A stretch of 64,000 nt of DNA from Millisia brevis NBRC 105863. GTDB lineage: Bacteria > Actinomycetota > Actinomycetes > Mycobacteriales > Mycobacteriaceae. Shown one piece after another: positions 30,895 through 38,981 of the stretch. The position numbers and the translations under genes are program-made. The DNA lies in the NCBI RefSeq assembly GCF_001552615.1, contig NZ_BCRN01000010.1:159407-223406 (forward strand), written 5' to 3'. Positions within the stretch are counted from its first letter, which is position 1. Every line of letters starts with the position of its first letter. The notes under the pieces are model-generated. The model was given only the letters and a program-made list of their open reading frames with translations, was not told where the DNA came from and searched no databases.

Positions 30895-32430
30895 ATGACC
30901 ACCGGCGACCCCGCCAACGGAGTGCGATCCACCCAGCCGGGCGTGCCCGGCGCCGACCAGGCGACGGCATCGACCGCCGCCGAGTCGCCCGCGGCGCCCC
31001 ATGGCTCCACAGCGACATCCGCCGACGGCGGGTTCGGATCGGGACAGCGTCCCGCAGCGGCCGGGTACGGACCGGGCTCCGCGGCCGGTGGATACCCGAC
31101 CGGTCAGGCTGCTGCCAACGGTGGATACGCGCCCGCGCAGAGCGCCGCGCCCGGCGGCTACGGGTCGAGTGCGACCCCTGCGGCCGGATACGGGTCGGGC
31201 CAGGGTCCGGCCGGTTACGGGTCGGGGCAGGTTCCCCCGGTGGGCTTCGGCGGCACGGTTCCCCCGTCCGGTGGCGAGCCGCCGACGCCCTCGCACCCGT
31301 CCTCGGGCGGCGGTCGATCCGGTGGCCGTCTGGCGGCCGGCGCCCTGATTCTGGCGCTGCTGGCCGGTGGTGTCGGTGGCGCGGTCGGCGCCGCGGTCGC
31401 CAACAACTCCAGTGAGACCGCGACGGTGACGACCTCGCTCGATCAGCCCGCCGCGTCGTCGTCCGATGCGGGCTCGGCCGCGGCCGGCAGCGTCGAGGCG
31501 GTCGCCGCGAAGGTCCTGCCGAGCGTCGTGCAGATCGACGTCACCGGGCAGACCGGTAGCGGCGAGGGTTCCGGTGTCATCATCTCCTCGGACGGACTGA
31601 TCCTCACCAACGCCCACGTGGCCGTCGGCGCCGGTGCCGGTGCCAGCCTCGAGGTGATTCTGTCGGACGGCACGCGCACCCCCGCGCAGCTGGTCGCCGC
31701 CGATACCAACTTCGACCTCGCGGTCATCCGGGTGCAGGGACAGAACAACCTGACGCCGATTCAGTTCGGTACCTCCGCCGACCTCGTCGTCGGTCAGCCG
31801 GTGGTCGCGGTCGGTTCCCCCCTCGGCCTGGCGGGCACCGTCACCACCGGCATCGTCTCGGCGCTCAACCGCCCGGTCTCGGCCAGCGGTGACAACTCCA
31901 ACCAGAGCACGGTGCTAGACGCGATCCAGACGGACGCGGCGATCAACCCCGGCAACTCCGGCGGCGCACTGGTGGATATGAACGGCAACCTGGTCGGTAT
32001 CAACTCGGCGATCGCCACCGTGTCGGCCGGCTCGCCCTACGGCGGCCAATCGCAGTCCGGTTCGATCGGCGTCGGCTTCGCGATCCCGGTCGACCAGGCC
32101 CGCGCGATCGCCCAGCAGCTGATCGACAACGGTCAGGTCACCATGGCGGTCCTCGGTGTCGAGGTGCAGTCGGGTGGGCCCGAGACCCAGACCGCCGGCG
32201 CGACCGTCGCCGGGGTCACCCCCGGAGGCGCGGCCGAACAGGCCGGAATCCCGAACGGGGCGGTGATCACCCGCCTCGACAATCGGATCATCGATTCGCC
32301 CAATGCGCTGATCGCGGCGGTCCGCTCCTATCAGCCCGGCGCCTCGGTCGCGGTCACGTACACCGATCAGGGCGGCGCGCAGCATACCGTCCAGGTGACT
32401 CTGGGTTCCGCCCAGAGCGGGGGTCGCTGA
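30895..32430 (+). CDS. pepD: HtrA-type serine protease PepD
   Basis: A 511-residue membrane-anchored HtrA/DegP-family protease. The ~140-residue cytosolic N-terminus is Gly/Pro/Tyr-rich with GYGSGQGPAGYGSGQ-like repeats; one TM helix follows (about residues 143-165), then a trypsin-like domain with catalytic His241 (TNAHV), Asp274 (NFDLAVI) and Ser355 (GNSGGA), and one PDZ domain in the last ~90 residues. PepD degrades misfolded envelope proteins and feeds back on MprB signalling in mycobacteria. ATG at 30895 is used. It is followed by moaB2 with a 1-bp stop/start overlap. Syntenic with Rv0983. Confidence 0.95.
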   Translation: MTTGDPANGVRSTQPGVPGADQATASTAAESPAAPHGSTATSADGGFGSGQRPAAAGYGPGSAAGGYPTGQAAANGGYAPAQSAAPGGYGSSATPAAGYGSGQGPAGYGSGQVPPVGFGGTVPPSGGEPPTPSHPSSGGGRSGGRLAAGALILALLAGGVGGAVGAAVANNSSETATVTTSLDQPAASSSDAGSAAAGSVEAVAAKVLPSVVQIDVTGQTGSGEGSGVIISSDGLILTNAHVAVGAGAGASLEVILSDGTRTPAQLVAADTNFDLAVIRVQGQNNLTPIQFGTSADLVVGQPVVAVGSPLGLAGTVTTGIVSALNRPVSASGDNSNQSTVLDAIQTDAAINPGNSGGALVDMNGNLVGINSAIATVSAGSPYGGQSQSGSIGVGFAIPVDQARAIAQQLIDNGQVTMAVLGVEVQSGGPETQTAGATVAGVTPGGAAEQAGIPNGAVITRLDNRIIDSPNALIAAVRSYQPGASVAVTYTDQGGAQHTVQVTLGSAQSGGR

Positions 32431-32957
32431 TGCGCTTCGACACCGATACGGTGGCTTCCATGACTACCGCCGAGGCCGCAGTGACCGGCCGCGCTCTCGT
32501 GGTGATCGTCGACGATCGCGCCGCTCGACACGACTCCGCCGGCCCCGGGCCGCTGGTCTCCGAACTGCTGCTCGAGGCGGGGTTCCTCGTCGACGGCGTC
32601 GTCGCGGTCTCCAACGACCGGGTGGCGATCCGCAACGCACTCAATACTGCCGTGATCGGCGGTGTCGATCTGGTGGTGTCGGTCGGAGGCACCGGGGTGT
32701 CCCCGCGCGACGCCACGCCCGACGCGACCGCGGAGATCCTCGATCGGGAGCTGCCCGGCATCGGTGAGGCGCTGCGCTCCTCCGGACTGTCCGCGGGTGC
32801 GCTGGATGCGGGACTGTCCCGCGGCCTGGCCGGCGTCTCGGGCAGCACACTGGTGGTCAACCTCGCCGCCTCCCGAGCCGCCGTACGCGACGGCATGGCC
32901 ACCCTGATGCCGCTCGCGGCGCGGGTGATCGACGAGCTCTCCGGCCTGGAAGCCTGA
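32430..32957 (+). CDS. moaB2: Molybdopterin-binding protein MoaB2 (MogA/MoaB family)
   Basis: A 175-residue MogA/MoaB-fold protein, expected to adenylylate molybdopterin or be a non-catalytic relative. The signature SVGGTGVSPRDATPDA is present, as are the LVVIVDD-type first strand and the SGLSAGALDAGLSRGLAGV segment. ATG at 32430 overlaps the last base of the pepD stop; an internal ATG at 32460 aligns better with the family N-terminus and is a real alternative. The coupling to pepD follows the mycobacterial order (Rv0984). No other Moco synthesis genes are adjacent. Confidence 0.9.
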   Translation: MRFDTDTVASMTTAEAAVTGRALVVIVDDRAARHDSAGPGPLVSELLLEAGFLVDGVVAVSNDRVAIRNALNTAVIGGVDLVVSVGGTGVSPRDATPDATAEILDRELPGIGEALRSSGLSAGALDAGLSRGLAGVSGSTLVVNLAASRAAVRDGMATLMPLAARVIDELSGLEA

Positions 32958-32962
32958 CAACG

Positions 32963-33307
32963 GTGTCCGGCGACGACCGCCCGCACGATTCGGCGGCGTC
33001 GCCGGACACCGTTTCCTCTTCTCTACCTACTTCTTCTGCTCCTCTTTCTTCCTCCGCTACATCCGCCACCGATGCCGGGCCCGATCCCGCCGGTGGTTCC
33101 GCGGCGTCCGAGGACGGCGTCGACGATCGGCCCGAGCCCGACGAAACGGCCCTCGCGCGGGCGGCAGCGGCCCGTCGGGCCCGTCTCGACCGCATCTTCG
33201 GGTCCGTCCTTCCCGACACCACCGGCGACGAACGAGGCTCCGACGCGCGCTCCGAACGCGACCGCGACGACTGGACCCGCCGGCAGCGCCCTCCCCATCA
33301 CCTGTGA
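32963..33307 (+). CDS. Small hydrophilic protein of unknown function
   Basis: A 114-residue protein starting GTG at 32963, only 5 bp after moaB2, with no TM segment. The first half is Ser/Ala/Pro-rich and likely disordered. The second half has a charged helix ([19 protein letters not shown]) followed by VLPDTTGDER and a C-terminal WTRRQRPPHH, which looks conserved in kind in related actinobacteria, though I cannot name a family. Codon usage and tight spacing support a real gene at the end of the pepD-moaB2 unit. Confidence 0.6.
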   Translation: MSGDDRPHDSAASPDTVSSSLPTSSAPLSSSATSATDAGPDPAGGSAASEDGVDDRPEPDETALARAAAARRARLDRIFGSVLPDTTGDERGSDARSERDRDDWTRRQRPPHHL

Positions 33308-33895
33308 ACGACTGAATGTCGGCACAGGAAAAATGTGGCTTAGGTCTCAGTTTTTCCTCAGCTCGGTAACCGTGCGGTGCCTATCCGGTTGCCGGGGGAG
33401 GCCCTCCGCGGGTCGTTTTATGGCCCCGGGGGAGATGTACGCATCGCGATTCGAGACCTTCCCGCCATGACGGGCGCCCCGTCGGCGTCTCCGCCGGCCT
33501 ACCTTTTCGCATGTCATGGATGTCCGGAGAGTGGCGTTTACCCGGTGTTCATCCGCGGGAACGGTCTGCGCGCCCGTTCGGGATGCCCTCTGTCGGTCGC
33601 CGCCCGGCAATCCGAAAAAGTCGGCTTGTGACGCGACACGTTCGGCTCGTCACACCGTAGGGATTGCTACCTCAGCGGTGACCCTCTAATCTTCTCCTCA
33701 GGTTTCGGCGGGTGTACCGGCTCGGGAGGGTTCGGGCACCTGTGGAGGCTTGCACTGTCCGACATGCAGTCCGCTGCAATGTCGCGCCGTGATCATGCCG
33801 CACAGGTCATGGACGAGGCAGTGGAGTGGATTGACCCGACAGCGTCTCGTGGCTACCGGAGTGGCGGGGCGGATGATGAACGATGAGGAAGTAAA
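33308..33895. other. 588-bp leader region of the porin gene
   Basis: No convincing gene is seen. It contains CTCAG repeats (33346/33357) and two further single CTCAG elements near 33671 and 33696. The base composition is lower in GC than the flanks. The length suggests a long regulated 5' region or a small RNA, but no promoter can be placed confidently. Confidence 0.45.
33345..33362. promoter_or_regulatory. MprA-box-like direct repeats in porin leader region
   Basis: CTCAG at 33346-33350 and 33357-33361, starts 11 bp apart, the same spacing as the copies before pepD and the M23 peptidase gene. It is 535 bp upstream of the porin start codon. Confidence 0.4.
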
Positions 33896-34564
33896 TTGAC
33901 GGTAATTCAGCAGCCGCGGCGCAGCCGGGGGCTCAAGTCCATGCGTGCGGCGGTCGTCGCCGGCGCCGCCGTGTTCGGCATGATCGCTGCGAACGGCACC
34001 GCCTCCGCGGCCATCGATGATTCGAACTTCATCATCGACGGCACCGGAACCAAGATCACTGTTTCGCAGGCCGATACCTTCATCAACAGCGTCGCCCCGC
34101 TGGACGGTAACCCGCTCACCCGCGAGTGGTTCCACAACGGTCGCGCGATCGTTGACGCCGAGGGCCCCGGCGCGGAGGACTTCTCCGGCACCGCCACCAT
34201 CGGCTACCAGTTCGGTTACCCGGGCAGCCTGAACGGCACCCTGTCGTTCGGTTACTCCACTCCGAACGTGAGCGCCGAGTTCGCGTTCCCGATCGGCTCG
34301 AACGGCTCCGGTGTCACCCTGAGCACCAACGATCTGCTTCCGTCGGCGTCGATCGGTGTCGACCTGACCCCCGGCCCCGGCCTGGTCGAGGTCGACGTTG
34401 CCGAGGGTGACGTCTCCGGACCGCACTCGGAGATCCAGGCGTCCAACGTCTGGGGCACCGCCACCAACATCCTCGGCAACGTGAGCGTCCGCCCGTACGT
34501 CAAGGTCACCTCCGACCTGGGCGACGTCGTGGTCACCTACGGCACGCCGTGGCGCTTCGCCTGA
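33896..34564 (+). CDS. MspA-family porin
   Basis: A 222-residue precursor of an octameric outer-membrane (mycomembrane) channel of the MspA family, which lets small hydrophilic nutrients through. A signal peptide of about 38 residues (basic start, hydrophobic AAVVAGAAVFGMIA, cleavage after TASA) precedes a beta-rich mature part with recognisable blocks NPLTREWFHNGRA, GYQFGYPGSLNG and a C-terminal region rich in alternating Val/Thr. The start is TTG at 33896 with GAGGAA 5 nt upstream. It is monocistronic, with a long upstream region and a strong terminator. Its presence implies a mycolic-acid outer membrane. Confidence 0.93.
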   Translation: MTVIQQPRRSRGLKSMRAAVVAGAAVFGMIAANGTASAAIDDSNFIIDGTGTKITVSQADTFINSVAPLDGNPLTREWFHNGRAIVDAEGPGAEDFSGTATIGYQFGYPGSLNGTLSFGYSTPNVSAEFAFPIGSNGSGVTLSTNDLLPSASIGVDLTPGPGLVEVDVAEGDVSGPHSEIQASNVWGTATNILGNVSVRPYVKVTSDLGDVVVTYGTPWRFA

Positions 34565-34605
34565 TCTGATCGCCTCGCGATCCGATAGGTAGCACATTCA
34601 CCATC

Positions 34606-34647
34606 AACACCGGCCCCTCCCGAGATTGTTCGGGAGGGGCCGGTGTT
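34606..34647 (+). terminator. Terminator after MspA porin
   Basis: A perfect 18-bp stem (AACACCGGCCCCTCCCGA, 34606-34623, against 34630-34647) with a GATTGT loop, followed by GTTCTCC, 42 bp after the porin stop. Confidence 0.9.
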
Positions 34648-34741
34648 GTTCTCCCCGTTGTCATTACGACACTGAACAGGCGAAAGTACCAGTTTGATAG
34701 AGGATTACGCACCACGAGTCCGCGTCTGGTTCGATGGGCGC

Positions 34742-35167
34742 ATGGGAATCCGTAGGACGGCCGGTGCGGCTGCGGTATCGATGATGGCTCTGGCGGTCGT
34801 GGCGGGCTGCGGTGGATCGCCCTCCGGGCAGAACGCCGATCAGTGCAACCAGTTCGCGACCTCTTACGACACCCTGGCCGCGGTCATCTCGTCCGGTCCG
34901 GTCGACGGTGCCGATGCGTGGGACGCCGCCAAGCGCGCCGAGCTCGACACCATCCGGGGCCTCGCCGACTCGGCGACCGATCCCGTTGCGGGACCGCTCA
35001 ATACCCTCGTTCAGGGGATTCCGGACGATCCGCTCGTCCTGAGCGAACCGGACAGCGAGTCGGGCCGGGCCTTCGTGGACAACGCCGAAGCGGTCGCGCA
35101 GGCCTGCGCCGACGACGGCACCACGATCTCCCTCGTCGACTTTCCGCTGTTGTCCTTCACGAACTGA
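34742..35167 (+). CDS. Predicted lipoprotein of unknown function
   Basis: A 141-residue protein with an N-terminal signal (MGIRRTAGAAAVSMMALAVV) and lipobox VAGC, then a Gly/Ser linker and a helical domain with two Cys residues (ADQCNQF and AQACADD) that could pair. No family is recognised. The ATG at 34742 places the signal peptide correctly; the open frame extends 16 codons upstream. It is flanked by hairpin terminators on both sides, so it is probably transcribed alone. Confidence 0.7.
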   Translation: MGIRRTAGAAAVSMMALAVVAGCGGSPSGQNADQCNQFATSYDTLAAVISSGPVDGADAWDAAKRAELDTIRGLADSATDPVAGPLNTLVQGIPDDPLVLSEPDSESGRAFVDNAEAVAQACADDGTTISLVDFPLLSFTN

Positions 35168-35196
35168 GCGATATCGGCGGCAACCGACCACAAGCC

Positions 35197-35229
35197 ACGG
35201 AGCGGCACGGGTTTCCCGTGCCGCTCCGT
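35197..35229 (+). terminator. Terminator after lipoprotein gene
   Basis: A perfect 15-bp stem (ACGGAGCGGCACGGG, 35197-35211, against 35215-35229) with a TTT loop, followed by CGTTTCC. Confidence 0.85.
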
Positions 35230-35295
35230 CGTTTCCGTGGCTCGGCTGTACGAGAGGTCGCCGAGCCGGGGGCAGGTCCGGTAGGGAACAGCACG

Positions 35296-35325
35296 AAGGG
35301 CCCGACCGGATGTGGTCGAGCCCTT
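35296..35325 (-). terminator. Terminator after mscL
   Basis: A 12-bp stem with a 6-nt loop (35296-35307 against 35314-35325). The single mismatch becomes a G·U pair when read on the minus strand. It lies about 60 bp past the mscL stop. Confidence 0.65.
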
Positions 35326-35386
35326 CGGTTGGGATCCGCGGACGTCCGTCGCGGGATCCGATGGCGCTGTGGTGGTTGCGCGCGGA

Positions 35387-35806
35387 TTACTCCTTGGCGT
35401 GCTGTCCGGACGGAGCGGCCGACACACCGGAAGCGGGAGCGCCACCCGCGAGCAGATCGCGAATTTCCACCAACACATCGTGGTCGGTTTCCTTCGGCTC
35501 TTCCTTCGGCGTCGGAAGCAGCTTGTTCATCGGCAGCACCAGAATGAAATAGACCACCGCGGCCACCAACAGGAAATTGATGATGGCGGAGATCACGGCA
35601 CCGAGATTGACGAATGTCGCGGCGCTGTCGGTGATCTGGAATCCCCAACCCAACTCGTTGTTACCGCCGACCACCGCGAGCAGCGGGTTGACGACGTACT
35701 CGGTGAACGCGGTGACGATGGCGGTGAACGCCGCTCCGACAACGACGGCGACGGCGAGGTCGATGACGTTGCCGCGCAGAATAAATTCCTTGAATCCCTT
35801 CAGCAC
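35387..35806 (-). CDS. mscL: Large-conductance mechanosensitive channel
   Basis: A 139-residue inner-membrane channel that opens on hypo-osmotic shock. The N-terminal amphipathic helix MLKGFKEFILRGNVIDLAVAVVVG is followed by TM1, a periplasmic loop, TM2 (ISAIINFLLVAAVVYFILVL) and a cytosolic helix with acidic residues. All parts of the family are present at normal length. The position between moaB2 and the SAF-domain gene parallels Rv0985c. Its 5' region is AT-richer than the surroundings. Confidence 0.96.
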   Translation of the reverse strand: MLKGFKEFILRGNVIDLAVAVVVGAAFTAIVTAFTEYVVNPLLAVVGGNNELGWGFQITDSAATFVNLGAVISAIINFLLVAAVVYFILVLPMNKLLPTPKEEPKETDHDVLVEIRDLLAGGAPASGVSAAPSGQHAKE

Positions 35807-35937
35807 GTGCTTCGGCCTTTCGGTTGGAGTAATGCGGTGGAAAGTACACCTGATCGTAATGCACTACCACATCTGTCCAGTAATCCAACCGTGGCGCATA
35901 CACCACATTCGGAAGGACATCCGAATTCGCGTGCGGG

Positions 35938-36660
35938 TCAATGCAGGGTCATCGTCAGACCGCGAGTGAGCGAGGCGGCCGCCAACGTGGACGCGGCCTC
36001 GGATGGCAATGCCACCAGCACCGGCCGTTCGTCGATGTCGAGCACCTCGGGGACCAGGACCACCAACGCGTCGCGAGCGATCGGTCGCGGGTCCCCGGTC
36101 TCGTCGTCGGCGGCCAGAATGTCCACTCTGTCGCCGGCGACCAGCAATTCGACGATCGCGCGGTCGGCCGGACGAATCGGGACGATGCGGGCATCGACGT
36201 CGTCGAGGGCGGCAGCGGTCAGGCGCGGCGTCAGCAGCCTGGTGTCGGTGAGGATTTCGCCGCGCCGGATCGGTCCGGCGACCGTCAGCTCACCGGCCTG
36301 CTCGCGGGTGGTCAGTGCGCCGTCCGGGATCACCTCCTGCGGCACGCGCAGCAGCGCCAGATCATCCGGAGTCAGCACGCTGCCGGGGGTCAGATCCCGG
36401 GCGGCGATCACCACCTCGAGAGATCCGGAGCCATCCGGCCGCAGCAGGTCGCCGGCGGCGAGGACCACCGCGATCGACGCGAGCAGCCCCGCCGCCGCGC
36501 GGCGCAGTCGATGGTCTCCGGCGGCGGTCCGCAGGTCCTCCCACCGATCGAGGAACGACGGTTCGAGCGACCGGGGTGAGTCGGCCGTGCCGGACACTGC
36601 GCGGGACCCGGATCTGCCGGATCGAAGGGGAGTCGAACGGGTGGGGGAGCGACCGACCAT
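35938..36660 (-). CDS. SAF-domain membrane protein (CpaB-like)
   Basis: A 240-residue protein with a basic cytosolic N-terminus (about 50 residues), one TM helix (AAAGLLASIAVVLAAGDLL) and a SAF domain (EVVIAARDLTPGSVLTPDDL, then RRGEILTDTRL), as found in Flp-pilus assembly protein CpaB/RcpC and antifreeze-like folds. No pilus genes are nearby, so a pilus role is uncertain. The ATG at 36660 is chosen so that the frame begins close to the conserved region; the open frame starts 16 codons earlier. Confidence 0.8.
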   Translation of the reverse strand: MVGRSPTRSTPLRSGRSGSRAVSGTADSPRSLEPSFLDRWEDLRTAAGDHRLRRAAAGLLASIAVVLAAGDLLRPDGSGSLEVVIAARDLTPGSVLTPDDLALLRVPQEVIPDGALTTREQAGELTVAGPIRRGEILTDTRLLTPRLTAAALDDVDARIVPIRPADRAIVELLVAGDRVDILAADDETGDPRPIARDALVVLVPEVLDIDERPVLVALPSEAASTLAAASLTRGLTMTLH

Positions 36661-36793
36661 GAGCCGACCGTAGGGGTATCGCCCGGCCGTCCGCTCGCGG
36701 CTATCCACAGGCCGGCGGCGTTATCCCCGGGCACGATGTCGGTCTTGTGTCGGTCGGCGCTGTGCGCTACCGACCGACATCGACCCCCGCGGA

Positions 36794-37162
36794 TCAGCCG
36801 GCGGCAGCGGCCTTGCCGGAGGTGGTCGAACCCGAGCTGCCGCTCGACGAACCCGCGGACGAGGAGGTGCTACCGGACGACGCGCTCGAGGAGGAATCGG
36901 ACGACGAGCTCGACGACTCCTTCTTGCTCGACGACTCCTTGCTCGACGACGAATCCCCGCCGGTCGAGGTCGTCGACGTCGAGGAGGAGCGGCTGTCATT
37001 GTGGTAGAAACCGCTGCCCTTGAAGACGATGCCCACCGAGTTGAACAGCTTGCGCAGCTTCCCGCCGCATTCGGGGCATACCGTCAGGGAGTCGTCCGTG
37101 AAGGACTGAACGATATCGAAGGCGTTGTCGCATTCGGTACACCTGTACGAATAGGTGGGCAT
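36794..37162 (-). CDS. FmdB-family zinc-ribbon protein with Ser-rich tail
   Basis: A 122-residue protein. Residues 1-45 form the FmdB/CxxC zinc ribbon (MPTYSYRCTECDNAF, then CPECGGKLRKLF) with four Cys ligands; residues 46-57 end the conserved part (GIVFKGSGFY). The rest is an extreme Ser/Lys/Gly low-complexity tail. In M. tuberculosis the equivalent Rv0991c has been described as a redox-responsive, chaperone-like protein; that function is by analogy here. It lies upstream of the SAF-domain gene and downstream of the cyclo-ligase gene on the same strand. Confidence 0.88.
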   Translation of the reverse strand: MPTYSYRCTECDNAFDIVQSFTDDSLTVCPECGGKLRKLFNSVGIVFKGSGFYHNDSRSSSTSTTSTGGDSSSSKESSSKKESSSSSSDSSSSASSGSTSSSAGSSSGSSGSTTSGKAAAAG

Positions 37163-37276
37163 CTCTCGCGCACTCCTGGTTGTTCCGGCATCGGAAGGCT
37201 GCGGTATCGGAGGGCCGGCACCGACCGCTTCTTTAGCACTCTACCGCCGACACTGCCAACACGACCAGCCGCCGAA

Positions 37277-37945
37277 TCATTCCCGCCCGGAAGGGGGGTC
37301 GGCGGACTCGACTCGGACGGGGCCCCCGGACGGCGTCAGGACGTGCGTCACCCGCATGTCGTGTGGTTCGGCGGGCAAGCGATCGAGCCGCTCGTGGTCG
37401 TTGATCACCGCGACGATCCGGTCGGTGCGCTCCAGGGCCGCCAGGGTGCGGTCGTAGTGGCCGCCACCGCGCCCGAGGCGCACGCCGGTCCGGTCGATCC
37501 CCAGCGCCGGAATCGCCATCCAGAGGGCCTCTCGGGCGGCCTCCGTCGGCTCGACGGTGCCGGTCGGCTGCTGGATACCGAAGGGGCCTGATGTGAGGTC
37601 GGTCACAGATCGATATCTCGCCCAGCGCAGGGGGCCGTCGCCGTCCGGATCGATCACCGGCAGCAGCACCCGAACGTGATGGCGTACGAGCGTGTCGAGG
37701 ACGGCGATCGAGCCGGGCTCGGTGCGGGCCGGTACATAGGCGGTGACCGTGACGGCATCGTCCGCGCCGACCCGCGCAACCAGTCCCGCTACCACCTCGG
37801 TCAGCGCCTCGTCGGCCCGGAGGCGCTCCTGCGGGGTCATCCCGCGCCGCCGGGCCAGCAGGTGCCGCCGCAGATCGGCCTTTCCCGCTCGGTCACCGGA
37901 AATCACAGGATCCTGCGCGTCCACTCCCGGGACATTCCCAGACAT
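37277..37945 (-). CDS. 5-formyltetrahydrofolate cyclo-ligase
   Basis: A 222-residue enzyme that converts 5-formyl-THF to 5,10-methenyl-THF with ATP, recycling the stored folate. The N-terminal helix carries KADLRRHLLARRRGMTPQER, and the C-terminal ATP/folate site has GVRLGRGGGHYDRTLA. Length is normal for the family. The ATG at 37945 is used; the open frame begins slightly upstream. It is divergent from galU across 72 bp and followed on the same strand by the FmdB-type gene. Syntenic with Rv0992c. Confidence 0.93.
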   Translation of the reverse strand: MSGNVPGVDAQDPVISGDRAGKADLRRHLLARRRGMTPQERLRADEALTEVVAGLVARVGADDAVTVTAYVPARTEPGSIAVLDTLVRHHVRVLLPVIDPDGDGPLRWARYRSVTDLTSGPFGIQQPTGTVEPTEAAREALWMAIPALGIDRTGVRLGRGGGHYDRTLAALERTDRIVAVINDHERLDRLPAEPHDMRVTHVLTPSGGPVRVESADPPSGRE

Positions 37946-38017
37946 GGAGGGAACGATAGGTTGTGACTTGGCCGTGCACATACCGAAGGTTTATGGAGCG
38001 CTGGATATGGTGTCCGC

Positions 38018-38962
38018 ATGACTTCACCCGCGAGCGATATGCAACCGGCCTTTCGCACGGCCGTGGTGCCTGCGGCAGGACTGGGTACCCGGTTTCTTCC
38101 GGCGACCAAGACCATTCCCAAGGAACTGTTGCCCGTCGTGGACACTCCGGGAATCGAGTTGGTCGCGGGGGAAGCCGCGGACTCCGGAGCCCAACGCCTG
38201 GTGATCGTGACCTCGCCCGGAAAGAACAGCGTGGTCGCCCACTTCGTCGAGGACCTGGTCCTCGAGGGCAAGCTCGAGGCCAGTGGCAAGACCGAGCTGC
38301 TCAACAAGGTGCGTGTGGCGCCCTCCCTGCTCACGGTGCAATCCGTGGTACAGGAGCAGCCCCTCGGCCTGGGCCACGCGGTCTCCCGCGTCGAGGAGGT
38401 CCTCGACGACAGCGAGGATGCGATCGCGGTCCTGCTGCCCGACGATCTCGTCCTGCCGCGCGGCGTCCTCGAGGTAATGGGGCGCGTCCGCCGCAAGCGC
38501 GGCGGTTCGGTGCTCTGCGCGATCGAGGTACCGGAGGATCGGGTGTCCTCCTACGGCATCTTCGAGACCGAGATCGTGCCCGATGCGGTCAATCCGAACG
38601 TTCTGCGGGTGACCGGAATGGTCGAGAAGCCCGATCGGGACGATGCGCCCTCGAATCTCGCCGCCGCCGGTCGGTATTTGCTGGATCGCGAGATTTTCGA
38701 CGCGCTTCGGCGAATCGAGCCCGGCGCGGGTGGCGAATTGCAGCTGACCGATGCGATAGCGTTGTTGATCAAGGATGGCCATCCGGTCCACGTCGTCGTT
38801 CATCGCGGATCGCGCCACGATCTGGGTAATCCGGGCGGCTTCCTGCGCGCCGCGGTCGACTTCGCCCTCGAGCGGGACGACTACGGCCCCGCATTGCGCG
38901 AATGGCTCGAGGAGCGCCTGAGCCCGAACTGGGCGGCCCCGCAGCTGACCACGGACGAGTAA
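38018..38962 (+). CDS. galU: UTP–glucose-1-phosphate uridylyltransferase
   Basis: A 314-residue enzyme making UDP-glucose from UTP and glucose 1-phosphate for cell-wall and polysaccharide synthesis. The nucleotide-binding loop AAGLGTRFLPATKTIPKELLP lies at residues 18-38, and the active-site region contains EQPLGLGHAV, VLLPDDLVL and MVEKPDRDDAPSNL. Length is normal. It is followed after 19 bp by a MoeA-like gene in the same direction. Syntenic with Rv0993. Confidence 0.96.
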   Translation: MTSPASDMQPAFRTAVVPAAGLGTRFLPATKTIPKELLPVVDTPGIELVAGEAADSGAQRLVIVTSPGKNSVVAHFVEDLVLEGKLEASGKTELLNKVRVAPSLLTVQSVVQEQPLGLGHAVSRVEEVLDDSEDAIAVLLPDDLVLPRGVLEVMGRVRRKRGGSVLCAIEVPEDRVSSYGIFETEIVPDAVNPNVLRVTGMVEKPDRDDAPSNLAAAGRYLLDREIFDALRRIEPGAGGELQLTDAIALLIKDGHPVHVVVHRGSRHDLGNPGGFLRAAVDFALERDDYGPALREWLEERLSPNWAAPQLTTDE

Positions 38963-38981
38963 CCACGGCGGAGAGGACCCG

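Noticed and set aside
33377..33631. 84-codon frame in the porin leader
   Set aside because: No clear start signal and no family character; left as noncoding although a small gene cannot be excluded.
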